Positions 54,262 to 64,000 of a stretch of 64,000 nt of DNA are shown here, one piece after another. The position numbers and the translations under genes are program-made. The notes under the pieces were generated by a model, which had not been told where the DNA came from, ran no database searches, and saw only the letters and a list, made by a program, of their open reading frames with translations. Position 1 is the first letter of the stretch; every line of letters starts with the position of its first letter. Location: assembly GCA_947247005.1 (NCBI GenBank), contig OX365953.1, forward strand, positions 4,035,001 to 4,099,000, read 5' to 3'. This DNA comes from Spisula solida. Taxonomy: Eukaryota > Mollusca > Bivalvia > Venerida > Mactridae.

Positions 54262-57114
54262 TTAGAACAACACAGTATCTTCCGTCCTGTTTCTTATTTC
54301 CTCCATCACCTCGTCCGGGATCGAACTTCTTGGCACCTTTTTAGCTGCATATTCTTTCAAATCATCATCCGTTACAGGTAGTTTCACTCTATCGCTCATT
54401 TGGAGGTCTTCTACTTCGTTCTCCATCACCTCGTCCGGGATCGAACTTCTTGGCACCTTTTTAGCTGCATATTCTTTCAAATCATCATCCGTTACAGGTA
54501 GTTTCACTCTATCGCTCATTTGGAGGTCTTCTACTTCGTTGGGAATTTCTACACTAGGTCGCCTATGTTCAATCTCCGTTTCTATCGAGTCAGTAACGTC
54601 TTTAACATCGTCATCCCTAAGTGACACACGATCAACGTCCATTGCGACTGATCTAACTCTACTCTCCTCATTTGATTCAACTATTACAATGTCTGGATCA
54701 TTAGAATACGCTCTTAGAGCTTCCATATCGAGCTGATAATCATCTTCGTCCTCATCTTCCTTATCACTAGCTACACTCTCACCTCTAGCTCTTGCATTTA
54801 GTCGCTGGATTCTATCACTAATTTTACTACCACCCCACGCGAACTCGGTGGTTTCGTTAGGTTGATCAGCTTCGTAAGTAGCTTGCATATTCCTCTCTTC
54901 AATATCGGCAGGTACAACTATCCCAGTTATTGGTATTTGTTCTACATTGTCGTTATACCGAACACGTTTTTCTGTGTCGTTGCTTTCATTATCTTCATTT
55001 TCCGTTTTCTCTTCCGTGTCTTCGTGATACCTAAAAGCCGTTTCTGCGACTATTGAACTTCTACGTTCATCAATATCGTCGTCAGGTGGTTTGGTGTAGG
55101 CACCAAATAGTCCGTCGTTTGTTTCGACATCATCTTCAGTCTCATCCTCAGCCTCTACTTCGACTGATTTTCCATATTCAATAACGGTATCTTGAATCTC
55201 ACCCTCGTCCTCGTGGTATCGGACTGCTTTTTCTTCGACGATTTCTCTCGCTTCATTATCGTATTCCTCAGGCTTTTTCACATAGGATTCGAACAACCCA
55301 AGATCTTGTTCTTCTTCGCCGTTAACAGCGATATCATCCTCAACTTCGTACGTATCTTTAATACCAGTTTGAACAATGTGCTCTGTAGGTGATTCTATTG
55401 TTTGGTTTTCAGCTCGAAATGACTCGGAATTGGATTGGACCACAATAATGTCGTCATTTCTGTATGTCATTTCTGTATTTCTGTCATTTCTAGGATCAGA
55501 GGCATATTCTGCTTTGACGTGATAAACGTTTCCCTCAGTGCTGCTCCGCCGTTCTTTGTTGACCGAGTTATTACTTTCAGTACGTACAACATGGACGTTA
55601 GCCTCGCCTTCAGGTGCGCTGCGAGATATTTCATTCTCAGCTCGTATAATAATTGTTTCGCTATTTGCTAAATTGTAACTACTCTCTATTTGTCTCATTT
55701 TATCATCTAAATCGTCATTCACAGAAGTATTAACAGTTGTACTCACATGTGAGCCATTTTCAGCCTTGACATCTATATCAACGCCATCGTTTTCGTAGAA
55801 GGTTCTAACCTCCGGGTCTAATTTCACATGAACAGTGCCTCCGTTGACTTGTCTCTGTAATTGGGCATCTTTAGGATGTAAGTGTTTGGTGTCACGTACT
55901 TCGTGCGTGTATATCGCTTCTGCTGGAAAAGTTGGACTTGTCGGTGGCTGAGGTGGTAAATACACCCGTCGAGATGGGCGTTGCCTATAGACGTTCTCTA
56001 TACTTTTATGAACTACGTCAGACCTGTATGAACCAGCAGAGGAGGAACCTCTGGATCGGGATCTTGGCATCAAAAACTGAGGCTGTGGCTGGGTTACATA
56101 TCGAACTTGTTGTACCGGCTGGGGATATCTTCTAACTTCCGTGGTTTCAACATAGGGATTCTTTGATTCATACACCCTCTTTGTGTACGCTTGTCTAGTA
56201 GGGCTCACGGCGACAACGCGACGGCGACGTGTTCCTCTTGGTACTGACCCTTTTGTTACCATTATTCTCTGTGAACCCTCGGGGTACCGGTGATAAGTAC
56301 CGTTTCGGGCATAAACAACGTGGCCCGATCTTGATACAGAAGCTGGTTGTTGCACCTTGACTTCTCGTTCAACGAATTGTGTCGGCGACGTCACCGGAAT
56401 CATCGGACTTTTCTTGCCAGGAAGAATTCGGTAACCATAATGATCTTCGAATTTGGATCTACCTCTGGAGCCTTCTAACAAACGTTTAATATCTCTAACT
56501 TCTTCAGCCAGGTGACTTATCTCTTCTCTAACTTCAGAGTTGGAACTGCTTCTCACTGATGCTCGAGAGTGAGTGTCCGTCGACATGTTTGTACCGTCAA
56601 TGTACTCGTTACCGTTAGGTATTGAATTAGCAAAAACTCTTACTTCACCGTTTACTGATCTCTGCACTGTTGCTTCTGATTTCTCCTGTAATAGCCAGTT
56701 ATGTCCTTTAGGCGTAAGGTCAAAATTGTAACCCTCTCCACTTAATTGTCCCTTGGTTTCTTTGAAGAGCTGTATAAGTGCGGCCGCGTCTTTGTCCGAT
56801 TTGCAAATAAACACGAACACAGTATATATTTTCTGTTGTTTGTCTCTAACGATTGCTAACGTGCACGTTGTACTGTATTTATTGTCAATGAAGTCTACGA
56901 TATTTTCTAAAGCAATTTTATCATGGCGAGTAATCTTCCCATTAGCGTTTTGCATACGAAGTTCAAGTCCTTCAGTGGTTATTTTCAGATCGGTCAGAAA
57001 TCCTTTCTTAGATGATATTTGACTACTAATCTGTCTTAATAACTGGTCACTAAATTGTTGAGCACGCCAGGCACCAATAAAGAACACTTGTTTACCATCG
57101 TCACTTCCACCCAT
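54262..57114 (-). CDS. Large PTB/PID-like domain protein with acidic repeat-containing tail
   Basis: A 950-codon single-exon frame from ATG at 57114 to a TAA at 54262, clearly GC-richer and less AT-biased than its flanks. Residues about 8-120 (FFIGAWRAQQFSDQLLRQI, LKITTEGLELRM, ENIVDFIDNK, TCTLAIVRDKQQKIYTVFVF, AAALIQLFKE) follow the strand pattern and C-terminal helix of a phosphotyrosine-binding/PID fold. Residues 193-215 (SEVREEISHLAEEVRDIKRL) form a short coiled-coil candidate. Residues 220-400 are basic, Tyr/Pro-rich and probably disordered, with RRRR at 296-299 and PPQPPTSP at 387-394 as an SH3-ligand-like stretch. Residues 590-950 are highly acidic. Two diverged modules, GLFxxYxKxP…E.A.RYHED, lie at about 604-637 and 667-700. 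A perfect 40-residue tandem repeat covers 859-898 and 899-938. No signal peptide or membrane segment. The PTB-like fold suggests a cytoplasmic adaptor or scaffold; specific function is unknown. Without transcript data, extra 5' or 3' exons remain possible. Confidence 0.88.
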   Translation of the reverse strand: MGGSDDGKQVFFIGAWRAQQFSDQLLRQISSQISSKKGFLTDLKITTEGLELRMQNANGKITRHDKIALENIVDFIDNKYSTTCTLAIVRDKQQKIYTVFVFICKSDKDAAALIQLFKETKGQLSGEGYNFDLTPKGHNWLLQEKSEATVQRSVNGEVRVFANSIPNGNEYIDGTNMSTDTHSRASVRSSSNSEVREEISHLAEEVRDIKRLLEGSRGRSKFEDHYGYRILPGKKSPMIPVTSPTQFVEREVKVQQPASVSRSGHVVYARNGTYHRYPEGSQRIMVTKGSVPRGTRRRRVVAVSPTRQAYTKRVYESKNPYVETTEVRRYPQPVQQVRYVTQPQPQFLMPRSRSRGSSSAGSYRSDVVHKSIENVYRQRPSRRVYLPPQPPTSPTFPAEAIYTHEVRDTKHLHPKDAQLQRQVNGGTVHVKLDPEVRTFYENDGVDIDVKAENGSHVSTTVNTSVNDDLDDKMRQIESSYNLANSETIIIRAENEISRSAPEGEANVHVVRTESNNSVNKERRSSTEGNVYHVKAEYASDPRNDRNTEMTYRNDDIIVVQSNSESFRAENQTIESPTEHIVQTGIKDTYEVEDDIAVNGEEEQDLGLFESYVKKPEEYDNEAREIVEEKAVRYHEDEGEIQDTVIEYGKSVEVEAEDETEDDVETNDGLFGAYTKPPDDDIDERRSSIVAETAFRYHEDTEEKTENEDNESNDTEKRVRYNDNVEQIPITGIVVPADIEERNMQATYEADQPNETTEFAWGGSKISDRIQRLNARARGESVASDKEDEDEDDYQLDMEALRAYSNDPDIVIVESNEESRVRSVAMDVDRVSLRDDDVKDVTDSIETEIEHRRPSVEIPNEVEDLQMSDRVKLPVTDDDLKEYAAKKVPRSSIPDEVMENEVEDLQMSDRVKLPVTDDDLKEYAAKKVPRSSIPDEVMEEIRNRTEDTVLF
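54301..54540. repeat. Exact 120-bp in-frame tandem duplication in the gene
   Basis: 54301-54420 is identical to 54421-54540, with no silent change. It encodes two copies of a 40-residue unit (NEVEDLQMSDRVKLPVTDDD, LKEYAAKKVPRSSIPDEVME). A weaker upstream relative, DRVSLRDDDVKDV at residues 828-840, hints that this motif is itself old. Confidence 0.97.
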
Positions 57115-57924
57115 AATTTAGTGAAAGCGAACAGGTTTTCACAGTTTTAAATCCGTCTAGTTTGTCATCGCAATTCAAACATAAAATAAGTTTATAAACA
57201 TTCACGTTCATGTATGACAGTCGAATCGTTAAACGCGACACTTCACTGGCGAATGACGATGTAAGTTATGAATATATTTCAAGTCGTACAATCAGCTTGT
57301 ATCATACATTTTGCACGCTTGGTTTCCCTTTCTCACAGATCTCAAATCGATAGGTGTTGTGGATGGTTTCTACCGTATGCGTATATAAATATATTTCTAA
57401 CTCATTAAGTGTAAGGTGCGGTTAGTCATGCATCAAGAGAACAGGGCGATGTAAATGCGTTTCATCATTACTTTCGCTCAGTGGTTTGTAATTTACAGTG
57501 TTTAACATACTCGATTTGCATCTTAAATATTCAACTAATCACATTTACAGTATTTTAGTTGACACCCGTGTATTATACTTGTAGTGTACAGCAAACTATG
57601 GTAATTTGATCACGTGGTTAGTAGACTATGAGTAATCAGCCGATAAGCCACGCCTATTGCACAATGTATGAAGTTTAACATCAATTTACGCGGATATCAA
57701 ACTCACTACTTTCACAATTATTGGAGTTAGTATGTTAACACTTTATCCACCAATTCCTCATTTTCAATTTGTAATGTGTATTTGAAGTCCAGACATAACA
57801 TTTTGGTCTTTAGAGAATACTCATTCACGATATCCTTACACATTGTCAAACTGTCCTTGTACTGAACTCCAGGGGAGGCTAGACCACAAAACAGAAAACA
57901 TTATTCTTAGTTTATTTCAGTAAA
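57115..57924. promoter_or_regulatory. 5' flank of the PTB-like gene
   Basis: About 800 bp between the start codon and the 31-bp array. It should hold the 5' leader and promoter if transcription starts near the coding region. No convincing minus-strand TATA box or CpG cluster was seen; tatataaat at 57382 is on the opposite strand. No acceptor-like polypyrimidine-AG lies next to the ATG. Confidence 0.3.
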
Positions 57925-59022
57925 ATTTAAACCATTTCGAGTATGTCCTGTCAAGACGCGAACCATTTCAAGTATGTCGTGTCAAGGTGCGAACCATTTT
58001 GGGTATGTCGTGTCAAGGTGCGAACCATTTCGAGTATGTTATATCAATGTGCGAACCATTTCAGTAATGTCGTGTCAAGGCGCATACCATTTCGAGTATG
58101 TCGTATCAAGGCACGGATCATTTTGGGTATGTCATTTCAAGGTGCGAACCATTTTGGGTATGTCATATCAAGGCGCAGACCATTTCAGTAATGTCGTATC
58201 AAGGCGCAGATCATTTCGAGTGTGTCGTATCAAGGCACGGACCATTTAGGGTATGTCGTATCCAGGCGCGAACCAGTTTGGGTATGTCGTATCAAGGCGC
58301 GGACCATTTCGGGTATATCGTATCAAGGCGCGGACCATTTCAGTTATGTCGTGTCAATGCGCGGACCATTTCGGGTATGTCGTATCATGGCGGACCATTT
58401 CGGATATGTCGTATCATGGCGCGGGCCAATTGGGGTATGTTGTATCATGGCGCGAACCATTTCGGGTATGTTGTATCAATGCGCGGACCATTTCGGGTAT
58501 GTCGTATCATGACGCGGATCATTTCGGGAATGTCGTAGCAAGGCGCGGACCATTTCGGGTAAGTCGTATCATGGCGCGGATCATTTCGGGTATGTCGTAT
58601 CATAGCGCGGATCATTCCGGGTATGTCGTATCATGGCGCGGACCATTTCGGGTAAGTCGTAGCAAGGCGCGGACCATTTCGGGTAAGTCGTATCATGGCG
58701 CGGATCATTTCGGGTAAGTCGTATCATGACGCGGATCATTTCGGGTAAGTCGTATCATGACGCGGATCATTTCGGGTAAGTCGTATCAAGGCGCGAATCA
58801 TTTCGGGTAAGTCGTATCATGACGCAGATCATTTCGGGTAAGTCGTATCATGGCGCGGAGCATTTCGGGTAAGTCGTATCATGGCGCGACCATTTCGAGT
58901 AAGTCGTATCATGGCGCGGACCATTTCGGGTAAGTCGTATCATGGCGCGGACCATTTCGGGTAAGTCGTAGCAAGACGCGGACCATTTCGGGTATGTCGT
59001 ATCATGGCGCGGACCATTTCCC
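57925..59022. repeat. 31-bp minisatellite, ~35 copies
   Basis: The unit is tcgtatcatggcgcggacca, tttcgggtatg. Early copies (57925-58330) use caaggcgcg/gaaccatttc and atgtc variants; later ones are more uniform, with gggtaagtcgtatcatg towards 58700-59000. Open frames in this interval on both strands reflect stop-poor periodic sequence. It lies about 0.8 kb upstream of the start codon of the gene at 54262-57114. Confidence 0.96.
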
Positions 59023-59214
59023 GAAGCGGCCATTCTTCGGAGTGTACAAGAGGGCATGAGTCACAGTTCATTCGACAGTTAGTACTGCTTACTGTTATTC
59101 TTTACCTTTTTAGAACTTCAGACAGATAACCCTACTAGGTATTTCAGCCTTTTTACTGTTGCAACTAGGACTTGGCAGTTCACTTTCCGGTTCAGTTATG
59201 TGTAGGACATTGTA

Positions 59215-59310
59215 CCGTGTAAATGTTGTATCATACGTGATGTTTTTATGTTTTCTGTGCTCGGCTGGTTAAGTTGAGTGCTGCCTTCCCTGTCTGACTT
59301 TCTCTGTTTA
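59215..59310 (+). repeat. Dispersed ~90-bp repeat, copy 4
   Basis: gtttttatgttttctgtgct, cggctggttaagttgagtgc, tgccttccctgtctgacttt; matches 44105-44200 (minus) and 59535-59635. Confidence 0.75.
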
Positions 59311-59534
59311 CTTGCTTTTTTAATCTCCCCTAAAAAGCATTCGATTTCAGCATGGATTCCTCTTGAAATTATCTTAATGTCACATCGTTTTGTTATATTC
59401 CATATTTTACATTGAGTTCAAACCTATACACAAACATAATCGTATTGATGGTAAGGCACTAACGAAAACAGAAAGTTGTGATGTTAAAGCATGATGCATG
59501 ATTTTCTATATTTGCAATTCTTGGGCGGACCATT

Positions 59535-59635
59535 TACTTGTTCGATTGGGCATTGTGCCTTGTATGTGTTTTACGTTTTTTTGTGCTCAGCCGGTTAAGT
59601 TGAGTGCTGCCTATCCTGTCTGACTTAATATTATC
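59535..59635 (+). repeat. Dispersed ~90-bp repeat, copy 5
   Basis: gattgggcattgtgccttgt … gtgctcagccggttaagttg, agtgctgcctatcctgtctg, acttaata. Together with copy 4 it gives two direct copies about 320 bp apart. Confidence 0.75.
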
Positions 59636-59959
59636 ATTTTGAAACCTGCTTGAACATTCTAACTAGAATAACTAGAAATCCATTATCATATGATTATGCT
59701 GGCGTATTAACAATTATATACACGCATCGAGGCGTATATTTACAAGCCATACACAACTACTGGTATCTCAAATGTATGATTTAGTTACTGCTCAGCCAAC
59801 TGTATAGGTTCGTCTCAGTGATTTTGTTTAGCAGACTGTTTCATAATTGATTTTTCTTACATGTATTGCACGACTAGAAAGCGTGTACATGTATTGAATA
59901 ACTATGCGAACTTGTTTGAAACATACGATTGTATGCAGTATAATAGTATATAATATAAC

Positions 59960-60120
59960 CACAGGAACTTGCATAACTTAAAAAAAAAATTGAAAAAAAA
60001 AATGGTTTTTGTAATTTTTTTTCACCAGGCCTACTGTAGAGCCAGTATCAATAAATATATTTTAATAGATCTACAGAAAAAAAAATCCCCATTTTTTTTT
60101 AAATTATGCAAGTTCTTGTG
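59960..60120. mobile_element. 161-bp MITE with CACAGGAACTTGCAT ends and a 7-bp TSD (copy 2)
   Basis: cacaggaacttgcataactt and aaattatgcaagttcttgtg are inverted. Perfect ATATAAC repeats flank it (59953-59959 and 60121-60127). The interior has long A and T runs and ggcctactgtagagccagta, similar to ggctgtacagtaggcccagt in the 299-bp copy at 35638. Confidence 0.85.
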
Positions 60121-60127
60121 ATATAAC

Positions 60128-60354
60128 TGCATGTATACATTTGCCACCCACCTGTATAATACGTACTCGTAATGCACTGGTGTAATGCACAGTGTATATG
60201 TCGTCATGTGACAAAATCTATTGTTTTTAGCTTAAGTTCTGTCCGGAATGTGATAAACAGAACATCGAATTTATGTTGTTAAGTATAAAAGTTATGGAAC
60301 TGATTTATGGAAAATGAATATTAAGGCTTCAATTAATACTAGTCTTTTTTTCTT
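60128..60354. other. Short unrecognised spacer
   Basis: No features. Confidence 0.5.
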
Positions 60355-60458
60355 TAGTTTATAATAATTTATTTAAGGTCGATTGTGAAACAAGTTTTTC
60401 AAACTTATATTAATCACTCTCGACACCTCATTCCCGATGATATCAATCGCCATGAGGG
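60355..60458 (-). mobile_element. SINE 3' end only
   Basis: ataatttatttaaggtcgat, tgtgaaacaagtttttcaaa … tctcgacacctcattcccga, then gccatgagggta, matches the 3' half of the SINE at 48960-49231. The head is absent, as in 5'-truncated insertion. Confidence 0.75.
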
Positions 60459-60578
60459 TATTTTTCTTTAACTCGTTCCATAAAATATTAATGCGATACT
60501 ATATCAACATTTATTCAACATCTTTTTAGAATATATAATGTATTAATTAAAATACTACAACATTAATATCGTATTGTA

Positions 60579-61074
60579 CAGTGTAGCAATAGTACCATTA
60601 GACTCTGACATCACTTAGGGCATCAAATCCAGACTAAAATGTCAACATTGGAAAACGAAAATAGCCGTAATTATTTTATTTGTTCACCGATTTCTATGAA
60701 ATTTGTGCCAGTCTTAAAGGAAATATATAAGCTTTCCACGAAATATAGGAAATCTTTCTGCAGCTGGGTTGTATTGTATAGTACCCTGTAAAACAAGACG
60801 GTGTGGAACTGTTCTACTCTCGCATACACACAACTCCAAATGTTTCACAGATTGCTGAAGAACGACACAGCTGCTAATAGGGTTAATAAATGTCGTAGGA
60901 ATGTAGACAGCCAAGTTGTATTTGTCCCTTATACGAGCGTAGGTTTCCTAGAAATCGGCGAAGAAATGAAACCCACTAACGTGATTTCGCTCAAGCGGAG
61001 CAAATGTTGACAATGTTTCACTTTGGTATGATGTTTTTAGTGACGTGAGAGTTACCTGGTATTGCTACTCCGCT
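60579..61074. mobile_element. Old, decayed CAGTG-family MITE
   Basis: It begins cagtgtagcaatagtaccat and ends ggtattgctactccgctg. The inner landmarks tttctatgaaatttgtgcca, gctttccacgaaatatagga and gaaatcggcgaagaaatgaa remain in order, but many indels bring it to about 496 bp. Confidence 0.7.
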
Positions 61075-61865
61075 GTTCCTCAAATTGTAACAAAATTCAT
61101 GGTATATAAGCATGCGTTCTGAGTGGTGACGAATTTACATTTAAATTACAGCATTGTTAAAACTTCTGCCTGAATGTGAACGTATGATAACATGGTCTAC
61201 TCTATAAATCAACAAAAAAATACAACGAAACATTGTAAAACTGAAAAGTCAGAAAGGGGTGAGCCGTGCCTTAGTTATGGAACGTTGGCGCGAATCATTT
61301 TGCTTTATATTTGTACTATGTCAAACCGAAACTAAAAGTATGATGTTTTAGGAGAACAGACTTGTCACTTATTAGTTTAAAATGCGAAAGATCATAGCTA
61401 CTTTAAGCCTACAACTCACTTCAAGGAATTCCCCGTGTGCGATGTTCTCCCGATTTCTTTCGATGACACCCGATTCATCAAGATTCCTTCTGATATCACA
61501 AACGTTCACATGACCCTAACTACCTCTAGACCACGAGGAACCTGTTCCCGATGTCCTGATAGCTCATTAATTTCCATCGGGAGTACATCGCCGAGGCAAA
61601 ACAAAAACTGATCAGTGGGACCTAGGCTTTAAAGTAAAACGAACATACAACGTAATTCTGATTACGTCTTGTACGTATGCTTTGTACTGCCACTTGTATT
61701 ACCGGGGTATATTATCTTAGCAGTGTGGTCCAATGACTTTATGTTTAATAACGGAAGGGAGATAACCTAAAATAACATTCTGATGCCTCATATACACAAT
61801 AATAAGGCTTGCAAGTGCTAATTGCGACTACATCCGGTATCGGCGCACAACAGCGTATTTCAGCG
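61075..61865. other. Intergenic, nothing recognised
   Basis: No supported feature. Confidence 0.5.
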
Positions 61866-62401
61866 CCCCCTAACTTGTATAAAACTTGCCCCTAATGTTG
61901 TCCTTAACTTGTATAAAACTTGCCCCTAATGTTGTCCTTAACTTGTATCAAACCTGCTCCTTATGTTGTCCTTAAATCGTATACAACTTGTCCCTAATGT
62001 TGTCCTTTACTTGTATAAAACTTGCCCCTAATGTTGTCCTTAACTTGCATAAAACTTGCCCCTAATGTTGTCCTTAAATCGTATAAAACTTGTCCCTAAC
62101 GTTGTCCTTAGCTTGTATAAAACTTGTCCCTTACGTTGTCCTTAACTTGTATAAAACTTGTCCCTTACGTTGTCCTTAACTTGTATAAAACTTGTCCCTA
62201 ACGTTGTCCTTAACTGGTATACAACTTGCTCCTTACGTTGTCCTTAAATTGTTTAATACTTGCTCCTTAGGTTGTCCTTAAATTCTATAAAACTTACTCC
62301 TTACGTTGTCCTTAAATTGTTTAATACTTGCTCCTTAGGTTGTCCTTAAATTCTATAAAACTTACTCCTTACGTTGTCCTTAAATTGTTTAATACTTGCT
62401 C
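61866..62401. repeat. 34-bp minisatellite, ~16 copies
   Basis: The unit is cttaacttgtataaaacttg, cccctaatgttgtc. The last five copies alternate two subtypes (aaattgtttaatacttgctc and aaattctataaaacttactc) in a 68-bp higher-order pattern. Confidence 0.95.
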
Positions 62402-62466
62402 TGGATGAAATATCTACGGGCGCGCGCCGTCTCCTTTCAAAAGGCGCTCGTCGATTTTTCATCCGG
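62402..62466. repeat. 65-bp GC-rich hairpin at the array's end
   Basis: ggatgaaatatctacgggcg, cgc is followed, after about 15 bp, by gcgctcgtcgatttttcatc, c. It abuts the last unit of the 34-bp array and may be a short foldback element. Confidence 0.6.
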
Positions 62467-63021
62467 TTTGGTCAATTATTAAGATAGTTACAAGCAAAAT
62501 GTTACCTGAATCGATGCGGTTTGTTGACAAAATTGACTCCGAACATTAGCATCTGATTACGTGGGTGCCCCGCATTGTAACAGAACAATCGCAATAACAT
62601 GCATATATGAAATGTAGCTTTGCGCCGATTGCTCAAGGTGTTGGTCCTTATTTGGAACGTGGAGTACAAGGGGTTGTTATGACAGCAAAACTTGATAATG
62701 ATAATTCATTTTCTCTACGCTGTTTTCTTCAAAAACGCCTACAGATACTGAACATATCATTACTTAAAAATGTTCTTAAAATATAGTTTTATGAATTGAT
62801 TTATTGGGATTTTGTGGTTACTTGTGCGTTCAAAATGAATCTTTATGCGTCATTAAACCTTACCAATGGTTGAATTTTTATAGTGGAAATTTTTAGACCT
62901 CGTTTATAACCTGATGACAACACGACCGTATCTTACATAATATAACCAGATCATTTCCCAAATGCTTATAGAGGGGGCGTCGAATCCTACCATTTAACTT
63001 AAGTAAGATATCGGTATGCGG
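62467..63021. other. Intergenic, nothing recognised
   Basis: No supported feature. Confidence 0.5.
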
Positions 63022-63080
63022 TGTTCTGAATCAGAAGCTGACGTTCTGAATCAGAAGTTGGCGTTCTGAATCAGAAGCAA
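63022..63080. repeat. 20-bp tandem repeat, 3 copies
   Basis: gttctgaatcagaagctgac, gttctgaatcagaagttggc and gttctgaatcagaagcaatc are consecutive. Confidence 0.95.
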
Positions 63081-63132
63081 TCAGTTGTCTTGGTGCATAT
63101 AGGAGAGATCAGGCAATGTATTGGATAAATGA

Positions 63133-63820
63133 ACAATAATCAAAGTACTGAAGTACTGATACTGGGGGAAATCGCAATTCTGGGTATTAATTTATAGGGT
63201 TTCACATTTAATGGTAATGAATTTCAAAACAAATGTTAATATTGTGACAAGGTTTCTGAGACGCGATAGCAGCTGAATCATTCAAATCACACCTCAACGG
63301 ACCCATCACAATACTAGAACTCATAAAGGCAATATACCTGATGTAGAAAAAAAACTAGAAACTAAAAACTGCATACACAGAGTCCTTATTCCATAATTAT
63401 ACTTGCGTACGAACTGGATATGGTGCGAATAGCGCGAACGAATAAGATGGGGACGAAACATAAATAATTCATATGGTCTCGACTTTCGCCGGGAAAATTT
63501 ATGTAACAGCGCTTGGAGAAGGGTTGTTCTAACGGTAGATCCAAACTATTTAGCTGAAGATATCTGGTAAGTTAAAGGACGAAACGTGGATCAATACTAT
63601 CAACATATGCAAAATAATGTAAATAGTAAAAGACAAGCACACGTAAGATTAGAAGTTTCCAGCTTAACTGTAATATGAATGTTAAAACCATAAATTGTGT
63701 TAAGTTCGTCTGCTCAACGGGTTACTTTTAACAGTGACATTTTTATCGCCCCTCAAACATCATAAGTCATTTTACAGCGCGTAGGAATTTATACGCACGA
63801 GTATATTTTCTCATCAAAAT
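63133..63820 (+). repeat. Dispersed repeat, long copy
   Basis: The left part (atcaaagtactgaagtactg … tatagggtttcacatttaat) and right part (ttcgtctgctcaacgggtta, cagtgacatttttatcgccc … aagtcattttacag) match the ends of 39586-39935. The middle (about 63220-63690) is specific to this copy or deleted from the other. No coding and no terminal inverted repeats seen. Confidence 0.65.
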
Positions 63821-64000
63821 AAGCTTTCAAAAAGTTCACAAATAAAAAAATATTAAATTGTTGTAAACAAAAGTTCTCATAAATGGTCGATAAATGATAT
63901 CGGTTGAGTAAGCAAGCACTTTTTTCTTGCTCGGATGAATTGGTTGTGGAGACATTACATCGTTAAAATCGTAGTGATTTCAGGATTGTATGTAATACAA

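Noticed and set aside
54539..57022. Plus-strand frames of 64-89 codons opposite the gene
   Set aside because: Shadow frames of the minus-strand coding sequence, hydrophobic because they read the complement of acidic and charged codons.
57943..58717. Open frames up to 154 codons rich in Cys, His and Gly that look like zinc-finger repeats
   Set aside because: They come from the 31-bp array, where all plus frames are open. Cys/His spacing follows the repeat period and matches no known finger.

Overview
The window looks like AT-rich intergenic DNA from an animal nuclear genome. A mollusc, most likely a bivalve, is my inference. It rests on the repeat content: tRNA-derived SINEs with an (A)ATAAATTAGTATAAAC-type tail, many short terminal-inverted-repeat (TIR) elements, GGTCAAAGGTCAAGGTCA-type repeats and long minisatellites, plus vertebrate-unlike LINE and mariner relics. 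There is no operon structure, no ribosome-binding-site pattern, no rRNA and no CRISPR array. The only long open frame with protein-like composition is a single-exon 950-codon gene on the minus strand (54262-57114). It has an N-terminal PTB/PID-like domain, a short heptad segment, a disordered middle and an acidic C-terminal half that ends in a perfect 40-residue tandem duplication. I could not name it. Undetected short exons of spliced genes cannot be excluded elsewhere.

Layout. 1-7285 holds a 22-bp minisatellite and a near-perfect head-to-tail duplication of 3,245 bp. Each unit carries part of the array, a SINE split by a LINE fragment, and an 864-bp TIR element. 7584-10198 is a TIR element whose interior has expanded into about 32 copies of a 76-77 bp repeat. 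10.2-26 kb contains a SINE, several MITE families (one copy carrying a nested 719-bp transposon), a nuclear-receptor-site-bearing repeat, a LINE 3' fragment, a degraded mariner and a large palindrome. 26-45 kb is mostly unrecognised AT-rich sequence with more MITEs, SINEs and microsatellites, and a 341-bp open frame cut by a MITE. 45.9-49.3 kb holds a 55-bp array grown from a SINE body, further MITEs, two SINEs with exact 11-bp target duplications and a paired CRE site. 54-57 kb is the gene. 57.9-59.0 kb, on its 5' side, is a 31-bp array. 59-64 kb has further MITEs, a 34-bp array and a dispersed repeat also present at 39.6 kb.

There is no evidence of genes working together here. The notable biology is repeat evolution. 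At least two minisatellites can be traced to single-copy segments inside mobile elements, and a progenitor-like single copy is visible elsewhere in the same window. Several non-autonomous DNA element families can be delimited to the base by their target-site duplications. I did not find a convincing new enzymatic or defence system.
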